64,000 nt of DNA from NCBI RefSeq assembly GCF_900110865.1, contig NZ_FOFD01000004.1, forward strand, positions 301,785-365,784, written 5' to 3'. The notes beneath the pieces are model-generated. The model was not told the origin of the DNA, made no database searches, and saw nothing but the letters and a program-made list of their open reading frames with translations. The first letter of the stretch is position 1. Each line of letters starts with the position of its first letter. Of the stretch, positions 53,862 to 61,970 are shown piece by piece. The position numbers were made by a program, and so were the translations under genes. This DNA comes from Natrinema salaciae. Its GTDB lineage: Archaea; Halobacteriota; Halobacteria; Halobacteriales; Natrialbaceae.

Positions 53862-55567
53862 CTATGGAATACGCGAGTACCATCGATATCGGCGCGCGGA
53901 AGCAACGACGCGACGGAATCAACGAAGACGCCATCGCGACGGCGGTCTTCGAGAACCACCACCGACAAACGGAGCGGCCGGTCGGTATCTTCGTCCTCGG
54001 CGACGGGGTCGGCGGCGAGGCCTGCGGCGACGTCGCCGCCTTCCTGGCGACGACCGTGGTCAGGAAGCGACTCACGGACGCCCTCCTCGGGCCCGGAACG
54101 GACATCCCGGAACGGTTCGGCATCGATTCCTACGAGCCGACGCCGCCGACGGCCGACGCCGATTCGGACGCGGCCCTCTCCGAAGCGCGGATCCGAACGG
54201 CGATACAGGACGGGATCGACGCCGCCCACAAGCACGTCCAGGAGTTCGCACGGGACATCGGTGGCCGGCCGGCGACGACGCTCGTCGTCGGCGTCTACGT
54301 CGACGGCCACCTCCACTACGGCTGGGTCGGCGACAGCCGGATCTACCTCATCAACGAGCGACACGAGGAGACGAAGCAACTCACGCGGGATCACGCCGTC
54401 ACGAACGACCTGCTCGAGAACGGCGAGATCGACGACGAGGTGTACGCCCGCATTCACCCCGACGCGACGGCGATCACGAACGCCGTCGGCGGATCGGCGC
54501 ACGGCCAACCGAGCGTCGACGTCGAGTTCGGGTCCACGGAGATCTATCGGGACGACATCATCCTGTTCACGAGCGACGGGCTGGTCGACGCGTTCCCCGA
54601 CAACCGATCGCTCCGACAGGAGTATCAGCAGGCGACGGACACGGCGGCCGCTCGCGAGGCGGTCCTCGAGTCGCTGGTCACGGACGACGAGATCCGGGAA
54701 ATCGTCCTCGAGGCCGACGATCTCCGGGACGCGGTCGCGGAACTCGTCTCGTTCGCCAACGACCGGGGCGGCAAGGACAACCTCTCCGTCACGCTGGCCA
54801 GGGACCCGGGCACGACCCCGTCACCGAACACGCCACCGTTTCGGGGCACCGTCGCCGACTCTCGGGAGCTGACCGACCAGGAGACGGTCATCGAGCCGGC
54901 CGAGGAAACCGGCGGTTCCGATCCGGCGGCGGGATCGGAGTCGACCAGTGGGGAGACGGAACCGACGGACGTCGGGAACGAGTCGACCGCGTCGCCCGAT
55001 GAGTCGGACGGCGAGTCGGGGCGATCGCCGCCGGAGGGCGGCACGGCGAAGGTGGTCTCGGCCGGTGAGGGCGACCCCCCGACGGCAGCGGTCACGATCG
55101 CGGGCGACGAAACGATCTTCGAGGTCGTCGACGGCGTCACCATCGGCCGGACGACGGCGGACCGCGACCGAAACCCGAACATCGGCCTCGTCGTCGACGA
55201 CGACGATCCTGTCGAGTCCAACCACGCCCGCCTGGAGTTCGACGACGACGGCTACTGGCGCATCCGCGACATCAGCGCCGTCGGAACGTTCGTCGAGGCA
55301 ACCGAGGGCGAGGGCCGGTGGGCGGTGCTCCTCTCCAGCGAAGGGGCGGCCCTCCACCGACAGCACGGGTTCGACCCGGACGCCGCCGCCGAGGGGGACC
55401 TGGAGGAGACGACCCGATTACGAGACGGGACGGCGTTCACGCTCGAGGATCCGCGGAAGGAGAATCCGATCACGTTTCGATTCTTCTCGTCGGTCGATCA
55501 CGCCCGGAACCGAACGCGGTGGAGCGACCCGAACGACGGGAGGCCATTCGGTGGGTTCTGTACGTAG
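53858..55567 (+). CDS. PP2C-type protein phosphatase fused to an FHA domain
   Basis: A 569-residue protein. PP2C motifs are full: NED (22-24), GDGVGG (48-53), GDSR (158-161), 'FTSDGLVD' (SDG 239-241) and 'GGKDN' (304-308), the residues binding two metal ions. A Ser/Glu-rich linker (about 320-405) joins an FHA domain (about 410-545) with GR (430-431) and 'ESNHA' (453-457), but the usual NGT reads VGT (475-477), so phosphothreonine binding may be changed. It should reverse the kinase's phosphorylation. Confidence 0.92.
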   Translation: MTMEYASTIDIGARKQRRDGINEDAIATAVFENHHRQTERPVGIFVLGDGVGGEACGDVAAFLATTVVRKRLTDALLGPGTDIPERFGIDSYEPTPPTADADSDAALSEARIRTAIQDGIDAAHKHVQEFARDIGGRPATTLVVGVYVDGHLHYGWVGDSRIYLINERHEETKQLTRDHAVTNDLLENGEIDDEVYARIHPDATAITNAVGGSAHGQPSVDVEFGSTEIYRDDIILFTSDGLVDAFPDNRSLRQEYQQATDTAAAREAVLESLVTDDEIREIVLEADDLRDAVAELVSFANDRGGKDNLSVTLARDPGTTPSPNTPPFRGTVADSRELTDQETVIEPAEETGGSDPAAGSESTSGETEPTDVGNESTASPDESDGESGRSPPEGGTAKVVSAGEGDPPTAAVTIAGDETIFEVVDGVTIGRTTADRDRNPNIGLVVDDDDPVESNHARLEFDDDGYWRIRDISAVGTFVEATEGEGRWAVLLSSEGAALHRQHGFDPDAAAEGDLEETTRLRDGTAFTLEDPRKENPITFRFFSSVDHARNRTRWSDPNDGRPFGGFCT

Positions 55568-55606
55568 TTGCGGCGGTCCTCGTCCCCACTGCCGGGGCGT
55601 GGCGCG

Positions 55607-56842
55607 ATGACGGGCGACGAACGGATCGGGTCGCTCGTCGACGGTCGGTTTCGACTCGAGGAGCGGATCGACGCCGGCGGGCTCGCGACGGTCTGGCGAG
55701 CGACCGACCGCGAGCGGGGAACGGCGGTCGCGCTCAAGTGTGAGAACGACGGTCCGCACGACCGGGCGCAGGTGCGGGCGCACTTCCGGGGAGAACTGCG
55801 GTGGTTCCGCCGGTTCGACGGTGGCCCAGTCCCCGGTTCGCTCGTCCGCTTCGTCGACGGTGCGGTCGGCGGGGACACCGGGTACGTCGCCACTGAACTG
55901 ATCCGCGGCGGTTCGCTCGGCGACCTCGTCGCTCGCGAAGCGGAACCGAACCGCCCGCTCCCGGACCCTCTCGAGCGCGTTCGCGAACTCGGCGGCCCCG
56001 TCTGCAGAGCGCTCGCGTTCCTCCACCGGAACGGCGTCGCGCATCTCGACCTGAAGCCGAGCAACGTCCTCGTTCGCCGGTCCGGCCGACCCGCGGTAAT
56101 CGACCTGAACGCCGCGGTGGCGACTGAGACGGACCCCGACATCTGTTTCGAGCGCGACCCGTTCAAGCCGCCGGAACTGACGCTGACGGACGCCCGCGAC
56201 GCGCCGATCGGTCCGCGGTGTGACGTGTACGCGCTCGGAGCCGTGCTCGCGTTCCTGCTGACCGGAACGGCGAGCGCGGGGACGGCCGCGTCGATCGGTG
56301 CGTGGGAGCCCGTGGACCCGCAATCGGGCGACGCGGACTGTCCGTCCGCGCTCGCCGGCGCAATTCGTCGTGCGACCGCACCCGACCATCGCGACCGGTT
56401 CGACGACGCCGACGAACTGTACGACGCGCTCGTCCCCGTCCTCGAAGTTCCGAATCGGTCCGCCCGACTCGTTCACGAGCCGTCCGGACGCACCGTTCGC
56501 GTTCGTCCCGGCGACACCCTCGGCCGCTGGGCCGCGGATCGACGGGTCCCGACCGTCGTCCTCCCCGACGACGAGCGGTTCTGCTGTCCGGAACACGCCG
56601 TCCTCGAGCACGACGGCTCGGATTGGCGGCTTCGGGACCGGAGCCTCAACGGCACCTACGTTCGCGGGGACGGGGACTGGGAATACGTCCTCTCTCGGGA
56701 CGGCTGCGAGCGCCGGCGCGACGCCGACGCGCCGCTGCCCCGACCGGATCCGTTGGCGTCGATCCGGCTCTCTGATGGGGACCGCATCGCGCCCGTCAGC
56801 CCCGAGTACGGGTGTCGACTGGTGTTCCGGACCGGTGACTGA
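55607..56842 (+). CDS. Second, divergent kinase-FHA protein
   Basis: A 411-residue protein. The kinase domain has a weak glycine loop 'IDAGGLATVW' (21-30), Lys44, 'HLDLKPSN' (147-153; Leu for Arg) and 'DLN' for DFG (166-168). Catalytic Asp, Asn and metal Asp remain, so activity is possible. Loss of the HRD arginine suggests it needs no activation-loop phosphorylation. C-terminal FHA (about 295-410): GR (306-307), 'CPEHAVLE' and 'SLNGT' (346-350). It ends the operon, 39 nt after the phosphatase. ATG at 55607 is chosen over TTG at 55568. Confidence 0.88.
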   Translation: MTGDERIGSLVDGRFRLEERIDAGGLATVWRATDRERGTAVALKCENDGPHDRAQVRAHFRGELRWFRRFDGGPVPGSLVRFVDGAVGGDTGYVATELIRGGSLGDLVAREAEPNRPLPDPLERVRELGGPVCRALAFLHRNGVAHLDLKPSNVLVRRSGRPAVIDLNAAVATETDPDICFERDPFKPPELTLTDARDAPIGPRCDVYALGAVLAFLLTGTASAGTAASIGAWEPVDPQSGDADCPSALAGAIRRATAPDHRDRFDDADELYDALVPVLEVPNRSARLVHEPSGRTVRVRPGDTLGRWAADRRVPTVVLPDDERFCCPEHAVLEHDGSDWRLRDRSLNGTYVRGDGDWEYVLSRDGCERRRDADAPLPRPDPLASIRLSDGDRIAPVSPEYGCRLVFRTGD

Positions 56843-56895
56843 AGCGACGGGACACTACTCGAGGTGGGAACCGACGGCGACGAGCGCGAGCCGGA

Positions 56896-58257
56896 TCACG
56901 ACGCCGGCGACTCTCTCGATCGGTCGCCGCCGTCGGAGCGGCCGGTGTCGGTTTCGGTCGGACGCGGGCCGTCGTCGGACCGCGAGTCTCCGCCCATCGA
57001 TCCCGACTCGAGGCGATCCTCCGCGAACCCGGCGAGTGCGAGCAGGTCGTCGTCGACCGCTCCGGTAGGGTCCGCCCCCGCGCTCGCCGTCGCTCGCTCG
57101 TCGGTCACGGGCGACCGCCCGGGAGCGTCGGAATCCGAAATCCGATCACCGGCCTCCGTCGACCGTCGCCTCGGTGGTTCGAAGACGTAGACGAGACCGT
57201 CCTCGCGGACGGCGTACAGCCCCCGCTCCGGGTCGAAGACGACTGCGGCCCCGACGTCGATCCCGAACGCGGCCAGTTCCGCCAGCGTCTCGAGCTCCGC
57301 ACGCGGCCCCTCGAGTGCTGCGTCGGGCAGTGCTACGGTCGTGATCACGTCCGCGAACCGATCGGCATCGTCGCGGTAGGCGAGCCACGCCCGCTCAGCG
57401 GTCGTCGGCTCCGGAACCCGTCGCGAGACGACCGCGAGTCCGGCGAGCCCGCCGACGCCGATCAGCACGAGCAGCGGTCCGCCGACGGTCCGGGCCGGGC
57501 CGGCCGAGGTCGGGACGGTCTCGGTGTCGGACTCCTCGTGGTGCTCGTCGTACGACGCCCGTTCGTCGAGTCGGTACGTTCCGTGATCGGTCGCGATTTC
57601 GACCCGATAGCCGTCCGCGGCCGATCGCTCCTCGCCGGCGATCGTCCCGTCGATCTCCCGCTCGAGTTCGAGCGCGATCTCCGTCTCACCGGGACTGGCA
57701 CCGAGCTCGCGTTCGATCTCGTCGATCGCCGCCGCGGCGTCGGTGACGTTGAGGGAGAACGCCGCAGAGACTGTCTCGCCGGGGGAGGCGTCCTCGACAG
57801 TGGTCGCGGCGAGGCGCTCGCGCTTGCTCCAGTAGACGGCGTCGCTCTCTCCGTCGACCGCGCGATAGACGACGTCGACCGTCAGCCGCACCCGAACGTC
57901 CGCCGCAGTCCGGCTCTCGTAGCCACCGACGAATTCGCCGTCGACGGTCGGCGTCACGGCCGTGTAGTACAGCGACTCGTTCTCGAGACGAGTCCCCGCT
58001 GGGTAGACGGGGTTCGATTCGGTGACCGTGGCCCCGTGGGAGAAGGACCCGGTCGCAGTCCAGACGCGGTCGCGTTCCCGAGTCGTTTCCTCGCCGGGAG
58101 TCGCGTAGGCACCGTAACTGACCCAGCCACCCAGTGCCAGGGCGACGACGAGGGCGACGACTAGTAGCGTCCGATACTCCGCGAGCAGGACGCGGAGCCG
58201 CAGCCGTCGCTCCTCGGTCGCCGCCTCACCGTCAGTATCGGTCGGTACGGATGGCAT
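56896..58257 (-). CDS. DUF5305 family membrane protein
   Basis: A 453-residue protein starting 'MPSVPTDTDGEAATEERRLRLRVLLAEY'. One N-terminal membrane helix ('TLLVVALVVALALGGWVSYGAY'), an outside beta-rich domain of about 220 residues with 'FSHGATVTESNPVYPAGTRLENESLYYT', a second helix ('VGGPLLVLIGVGGLAGLAVV') and a cytoplasmic tail. DUF5305 proteins occur next to signal peptidase and DUF1102 genes in haloarchaea (recollection). It begins four bases after the signal peptidase stop. Function unknown; perhaps fibre assembly. Confidence 0.85.
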   Translation of the reverse strand: MPSVPTDTDGEAATEERRLRLRVLLAEYRTLLVVALVVALALGGWVSYGAYATPGEETTRERDRVWTATGSFSHGATVTESNPVYPAGTRLENESLYYTAVTPTVDGEFVGGYESRTAADVRVRLTVDVVYRAVDGESDAVYWSKRERLAATTVEDASPGETVSAAFSLNVTDAAAAIDEIERELGASPGETEIALELEREIDGTIAGEERSAADGYRVEIATDHGTYRLDERASYDEHHEESDTETVPTSAGPARTVGGPLLVLIGVGGLAGLAVVSRRVPEPTTAERAWLAYRDDADRFADVITTVALPDAALEGPRAELETLAELAAFGIDVGAAVVFDPERGLYAVREDGLVYVFEPPRRRSTEAGDRISDSDAPGRSPVTDERATASAGADPTGAVDDDLLALAGFAEDRLESGSMGGDSRSDDGPRPTETDTGRSDGGDRSRESPAS

Positions 58258-58261
58258 GCTC

Positions 58262-59428
58262 TCAGTATAACCTCCGAACGATCGATCGCGAGTTCGAACA
58301 GCGACGGCGGACCGCCGCCCGTCTCGAGCGGCTGTCACCCGGCCCGGCGAGGAACCGCCCGAAGGCGTAGGTCCCGCCACCGAGCAGCGAAACGATTCCC
58401 CCGAACGGTGCCCACGGGTGGAGTTCGTAGAGCGCGTCGATGACCGGTGCCGGGAGGACGTACAGGTAACGGTACTCCGTGACGTACGTCGGATAGTGGC
58501 CGGTTTCCGCCGGCGCGTTCACCGAGACCGTAACTGCGGTCTCGTCGTGCGACCCCACGGACACCCGTTCGGGGGAGACGGCGACGTCCTCGCCGTCGGC
58601 GACGACGTACGAGATCGTCGGGACGAACCCGCCGTTCGAGACCGCGTACGGAATCTCGCCGGTCGTCCCCCGCTCGATCACGAGGGGGTTCTCCGACTCG
58701 AACTCCGCGCTGACCACGTCGTAGGACTGCGTCCCGGCCGGAACGATCATCGCGGCCGACGCGGCGACGACGACGAGCACCGCGAACCCGGCCGAGAGCA
58801 ACCGGGGATCGACCCGATCGTCGCCGTCGTCACTGTCGGTGCTGAGACGCGACCCGAACGACGCCGACCGCCGTTCGCGGACCGTCTCGACGACGTAGAG
58901 AGTCGCCGAGAGCCCGAGGATGGCCGTCGCCAGTCCCGAGGTTCCCAGGAGGGTCCGCGTTCCGAACGCGGCCGCCAGCCGGGTCTGGACGGCCTCGAGT
59001 CCGTCGCTCAGAGCCATGACGACCGTTCCGAAGTGAGGGATCGTCACGACCGCGCCGTCGACTCGCCACGCGGTCGCGACGATCTGGGCGTCCCGAACGT
59101 ACGGTTCGCCGCCGTCCTGGTCGGTGAACGGGTTCGCGTCCCCGCGCGTCACGTATCCCTGTGGGGTCTCGTCGACCACGCGGTGCGTCGTCAGCCCGCC
59201 GCCCTGGATCTGCTCGGCCTCGAATACGACGACGTCGCCCGGTTCCGGGTCGCCGGTCAGTTCGCTCGGGATGGCGACGAAACCGTCACCGGTGTCGATC
59301 GTCGGCTCCATGCTCCCCGTTTCGACGAAGCCGAGCAGAACTGGCTGCCCGAGCAGTTGTCCCACTACCAGCGCGAGAACGCAGACGACGACGAGTCCGC
59401 GCACTACTCGACCGACCCCTCGTCTCAT
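58262..59428 (-). CDS. Signal peptidase I, ER/SipW type, with C-terminal extension
   Basis: A 388-residue S26 protease. After an N-terminal helix comes 'FVETGSMEPTIDTGDG' with catalytic Ser39, and 'LTTHRVVDETPQGYVTRGDAN' with His82, the Ser-His type found in archaea, ER and SipW. It continues with another helix, a linker and two more helices, enclosing an outside beta domain ('ISYVVADGEDVAVSPERVSVGSHDETAVTVSV'). Usual length is about 180-220. It is in a cluster with DUF1102 secreted proteins and probably cleaves them. TATA 'TTTATGG' lies 25 nt upstream of ATG. Confidence 0.92.
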   Translation of the reverse strand: MRRGVGRVVRGLVVVCVLALVVGQLLGQPVLLGFVETGSMEPTIDTGDGFVAIPSELTGDPEPGDVVVFEAEQIQGGGLTTHRVVDETPQGYVTRGDANPFTDQDGGEPYVRDAQIVATAWRVDGAVVTIPHFGTVVMALSDGLEAVQTRLAAAFGTRTLLGTSGLATAILGLSATLYVVETVRERRSASFGSRLSTDSDDGDDRVDPRLLSAGFAVLVVVAASAAMIVPAGTQSYDVVSAEFESENPLVIERGTTGEIPYAVSNGGFVPTISYVVADGEDVAVSPERVSVGSHDETAVTVSVNAPAETGHYPTYVTEYRYLYVLPAPVIDALYELHPWAPFGGIVSLLGGGTYAFGRFLAGPGDSRSRRAAVRRRCSNSRSIVRRLY

Positions 59429-59449
59429 GGGTATTGCATCTAGTCATTA

Positions 59450-59456
59450 CCATAAA
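59450..59456 (-). promoter_or_regulatory. TATA box of the signal peptidase gene
   Basis: Leftward 'TTTATGG' centred 25 nt before the ATG at 59428, in an AT-rich 60-bp gap; suggests a leaderless transcript separate from the upstream DUF1102 genes. Confidence 0.5.
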
Positions 59457-59496
59457 CACACTTGTAAGTATTGAATCACGATAGTTTGGCCGGTCG

Positions 59497-59502
59497 AAAA
59501 AA
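59497..59502 (-). terminator. Oligo-T terminator candidate
   Basis: A run of six T on the leftward strand, 14 nt after the stop of the 41-residue gene, preceded by a GC-rich stretch. Such U-runs end archaeal transcripts. It would separate the DUF1102 transcript from the signal peptidase one, perhaps partially. Confidence 0.35.
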
Positions 59503-59515
59503 GTCGGGGCCGTCG

Positions 59516-59641
59516 TTACCGAGAGAACAGTCGTTCCAGTTCCGCGTTGATCGTTTCTCTGTCCAGTGTTCCGTCGTCGAGAGCGAACTCGACGTCCGCC
59601 GTCTCCTCGTAGTCACTGAGCGTTGGGATCTCGTCCGTCAT
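59516..59641 (-). CDS. 41-residue acidic protein in the DUF1102 cluster
   Basis: A short protein: 'MTDEIPTLSDYEETADVEF' then 'ALDDGTLDRETINAELERLF'. It starts two bases after the DUF1102 stop, which argues for coupled translation. It has an acidic helix and no signal peptide, so it is cytoplasmic. The end looks faintly like a SHOCT motif ('DGTLDRETINAELERLF'), not enough to assign. It could be a regulator or chaperone of secretion. Confidence 0.6.
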   Translation of the reverse strand: MTDEIPTLSDYEETADVEFALDDGTLDRETINAELERLFSR

Positions 59642-59643
59642 GG

Positions 59644-60243
59644 TCACGTTTCCGCCGCGGTTATTTCGATTTCGTCGCCGATCTCGACCGAATCCACTGC
59701 GCCGTCGGGAGCCGTAAACGCCGCCAGACTGAAGTCGATCTCGTCGCCGGCCGACAGCGTCGAGATGGAGACGAGGTTCCGCGGCGGCGTCCACGACATG
59801 TCGTAATCCAGGTCGACGCCGCCGATCTGTGGCACCAGGAGCACTCCCAGAGCCCCCTCGAAGTCGGCGAAGTCGACGTCGGCGAATGCCAGCGGTGCGA
59901 GCTCGAGTTCTATCTCCTGCGTCCCCCGGTTCTGCACCGCAAAGAGGTCCGCGATCCCCGTGATGGCGTTGGCGTTCAGTCCCTTGCCACCGGCGATTCC
60001 GGAGCCGACGTTGTCGTTGTCTTCGGTCAGGGTAATCGCGAGCGCGTCGTCGCCGGTCGCGTCGACGTAGTTGCCGTTCGGTCCGTCACCGGGTCGGATC
60101 CCGAGATAGGCGCTGGCGTCGTCGGCGACGGTGACTGCGACGTCGCGTTCGGCCCGGACGCTGCTGAACGCGCCGGTTCCGATGGCGATACCGCCACCGC
60201 CGGCGAGCGCGCCGACACTCAGGACGAATTTTCGTCGTTCCAT
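59644..60243 (-). CDS. DUF1102-type secreted protein (TasA/SipW-substrate-like)
   Basis: A 199-residue secreted protein. Signal 'MERRKFVLSVGALAGGGGIAIGTGAFSSVRAERDV' has an RR start, a weak hydrophobic core and the 'AFSS' motif near the predicted cleavage site, like the signal of SipW-dependent proteins. Then comes 'VADDASAYLGIRPGDG' and a beta-sandwich core with 'LFAVQNRGTQEIELELAPL'. Related proteins include haloarchaeal DUF1102; similarity to TasA is structural inference. It follows its paralogue by six bases. Confidence 0.85.
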   Translation of the reverse strand: MERRKFVLSVGALAGGGGIAIGTGAFSSVRAERDVAVTVADDASAYLGIRPGDGPNGNYVDATGDDALAITLTEDNDNVGSGIAGGKGLNANAITGIADLFAVQNRGTQEIELELAPLAFADVDFADFEGALGVLLVPQIGGVDLDYDMSWTPPRNLVSISTLSAGDEIDFSLAAFTAPDGAVDSVEIGDEIEITAAET

Positions 60244-60249
60244 GGTACT

Positions 60250-60792
60250 TTAGTTCGCTGTTGCGCTGAACATCACCGCGTCGAGCAGCTCGTCGCCGTC
60301 GCCGAGGTCCTCGCCCTCGGTGTCGACTTCGAGGCTGATCGTCGCGCTGCTACCGGCCGCGAGGGTGACGGCGCTGTTCGAGAGCGGATCGCCGGAGTAC
60401 GCCCGGCTATCGGGGTAGAACTCGACGGTACCGGCGTTCGCCCCGGATTTGGAGAGCGCGACGTCGACCGCCTGCGTTCCCTGGTTTTCGACGACGAACA
60501 GGTCGTCGATCCGGGTGATCGCGTCGGGGTTGACGCCCTCGCCGCCGCCGGTCACACCGCCGTTGCTCGGGCTGAGGTCGATCGTCAGCGTCCCGCCGTT
60601 CCCGTCGTCCGTGACGTAGTCCGAGTTGGCACCGCCGGTCCCCTCGAGCCGCAGGTAGGCGGAGGCGTCGTCGGCGACGTCGACGTCGACGTCTCGCGTC
60701 GCAGTTACGCTCGAGAACGCCCCCGACCCGACGGCCGCGGCCATTCCCGATGCCAGTGCACCCGTTCCGATAACGAATTTGCGTCGTTTCAT
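60250..60792 (-). CDS. DUF1102-type secreted protein, paralogue
   Basis: A 180-residue protein with 'MKRRKFVIGTGALASGMAAAVGSGAFSSVTATRDVDVDVADDASAYL' read in segments, so the same signal and 'DASAYL' motif as the next gene. The core has 'LFVVENQGTQAVDVALSKSG'. It is the first gene of the leftward operon DUF1102-DUF1102-41aa(-SPase-DUF5305). It should be exported and could polymerise as a surface fibre. ATG at 60792 is used rather than 60819. Confidence 0.85.
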   Translation of the reverse strand: MKRRKFVIGTGALASGMAAAVGSGAFSSVTATRDVDVDVADDASAYLRLEGTGGANSDYVTDDGNGGTLTIDLSPSNGGVTGGGEGVNPDAITRIDDLFVVENQGTQAVDVALSKSGANAGTVEFYPDSRAYSGDPLSNSAVTLAAGSSATISLEVDTEGEDLGDGDELLDAVMFSATAN

Positions 60793-61282
60793 GGTTGGAT
60801 ACTCCGTGATACCGTTCAATCGTATGTTTCGCGGGCGGTCGCACGTCCGTCACGCGCGGTCCCCGCTGGGACCCCCGTCGCGGGGATCACGACTGATCGA
60901 TAGCGAGAATCGGGTATTGTAATACAGACGTAGACTCGAGTCCGTCACGCGTTGCTGTTCGGTCAACGGGTGCCGTACCGAATCGGTCGAACCGTATCGT
61001 ACGGGTTGACTGCGACGGTGTGTAGTCGGCCGACCGTCGACCGGGGTCTACACCCGCTTGACCGCCGGTCAATCGACTCGAGACCGAGCGGGTCTCCCGT
61101 ATCGGACCGGTTGACTGCCAGGTAACAGCGTATTGTCCGCTCGGTCGCGGAACGCTATCGGTCCCGCTGAGCGTCGGTCCCTGCGGCACAGCCGTGAATA
61201 TATGGTTTCGGCAAGTAATTTCAATTTATTATATTTAATCATCCAACAGTTTTATCTACAGGAGTATTGACCTGCCGATTAC
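60793..61282. other. Divergent regulatory region of the fibre-like cluster
   Basis: A 490-bp gap between leftward DUF1102 genes and the rightward DUF7344-type gene. It contains five TTGAC-type motifs in 160 bp: direct at 61006-61010, 61058-61062 and 61111-61115, inverted at 60962-60966 and 61067-61071. The right end is very AT-rich (61200-61260). No gene seen. Confidence 0.5.
61250..61258 (+). promoter_or_regulatory. TATA box of the DUF7344-type gene
   Basis: 'TTTTATCTA' is centred 29 nt before the ATG at 61283, which suggests a leaderless transcript. Further AT-rich blocks ('TTTATTATATTTAAT') lie upstream. Confidence 0.5.
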
Positions 61283-61903
61283 ATGGGGGCGAGTCGAGTC
61301 GAGCCGGACGGGGATATCGACGTCCCACAGCCGGATCGAAAGACGTTGACCGAAGACGAACTCTTCGAGCTACTGGCCAATCAACGGCGACGACACATCA
61401 TGCATACGCTCATGCAGGAAGACGATCGCCTCGATATCGGCGACCTGTCGCAGGAAATCGCCGCCTGGGAGGACGACCTCGCGTTCGAGGAGGTCTCGAG
61501 TACCGATCGCAAGCGAGTCTACACGGCACTCCAGCAGTCCCATCTGCCGAAGATGGACAACGCCGGCGTCCTCGAGTTCGATCGCGATCGGGGGACGATC
61601 GAACCGACGCCGGCGCTGGAAGACGTCGAGATCTACATGGACGTCGTTCGCGGGCGCGAGCTCCCCTGGAGCGACTACTACCTCGGGTTGACGGCACTGT
61701 CCGCCGTGCTGTTCGTGACGACGGTGCTCGACCTGCTGCCGTTCAGCCGGCTGCCGTCGACCGCATGGGGCGTGTTCGTTATCGTTTCGTTCGCCGTGTC
61801 CGCGCTCGCACACCGGTACTACGCCCGACGGAATCGGCTCGGAATCGCGGACGAACCGCCGAGTGTGGAACTCGAGTATCGGGACCGATCGACGAACGAG
61901 TGA
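61283..61903 (+). CDS. Membrane-anchored DUF7344-type HTH regulator
   Basis: A 206-residue protein. The wHTH domain starts 'LTEDELFELLANQRRRHIMHTLMQED' and ends with the wing 'MDNAGVLEFDRDRGTIE' (about residues 22-115). Two membrane helices follow ('YYLGLTALSAVLFVTTVLDLL' and 'WGVFVIVSFAVSALAHRYYA'), placing DNA-binding on the inner face. It likely controls the neighbouring DUF1102 genes; this is inferred from position and from similar pairs in haloarchaea. Confidence 0.85.
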   Translation: MGASRVEPDGDIDVPQPDRKTLTEDELFELLANQRRRHIMHTLMQEDDRLDIGDLSQEIAAWEDDLAFEEVSSTDRKRVYTALQQSHLPKMDNAGVLEFDRDRGTIEPTPALEDVEIYMDVVRGRELPWSDYYLGLTALSAVLFVTTVLDLLPFSRLPSTAWGVFVIVSFAVSALAHRYYARRNRLGIADEPPSVELEYRDRSTNE

Positions 61904-61970
61904 TCCGCCCGCGACGGCGGACGGCTCCCTGCGGAGCCACCGCGCTACTGACGGAACGAAAGCAACGCGC

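Noticed and set aside
55607..56842. Calling the second kinase a pseudokinase
   Set aside because: The ATP lysine, catalytic Asp and Asn and the metal-binding Asp are all present; only the HRD Arg and the glycine loop are altered.
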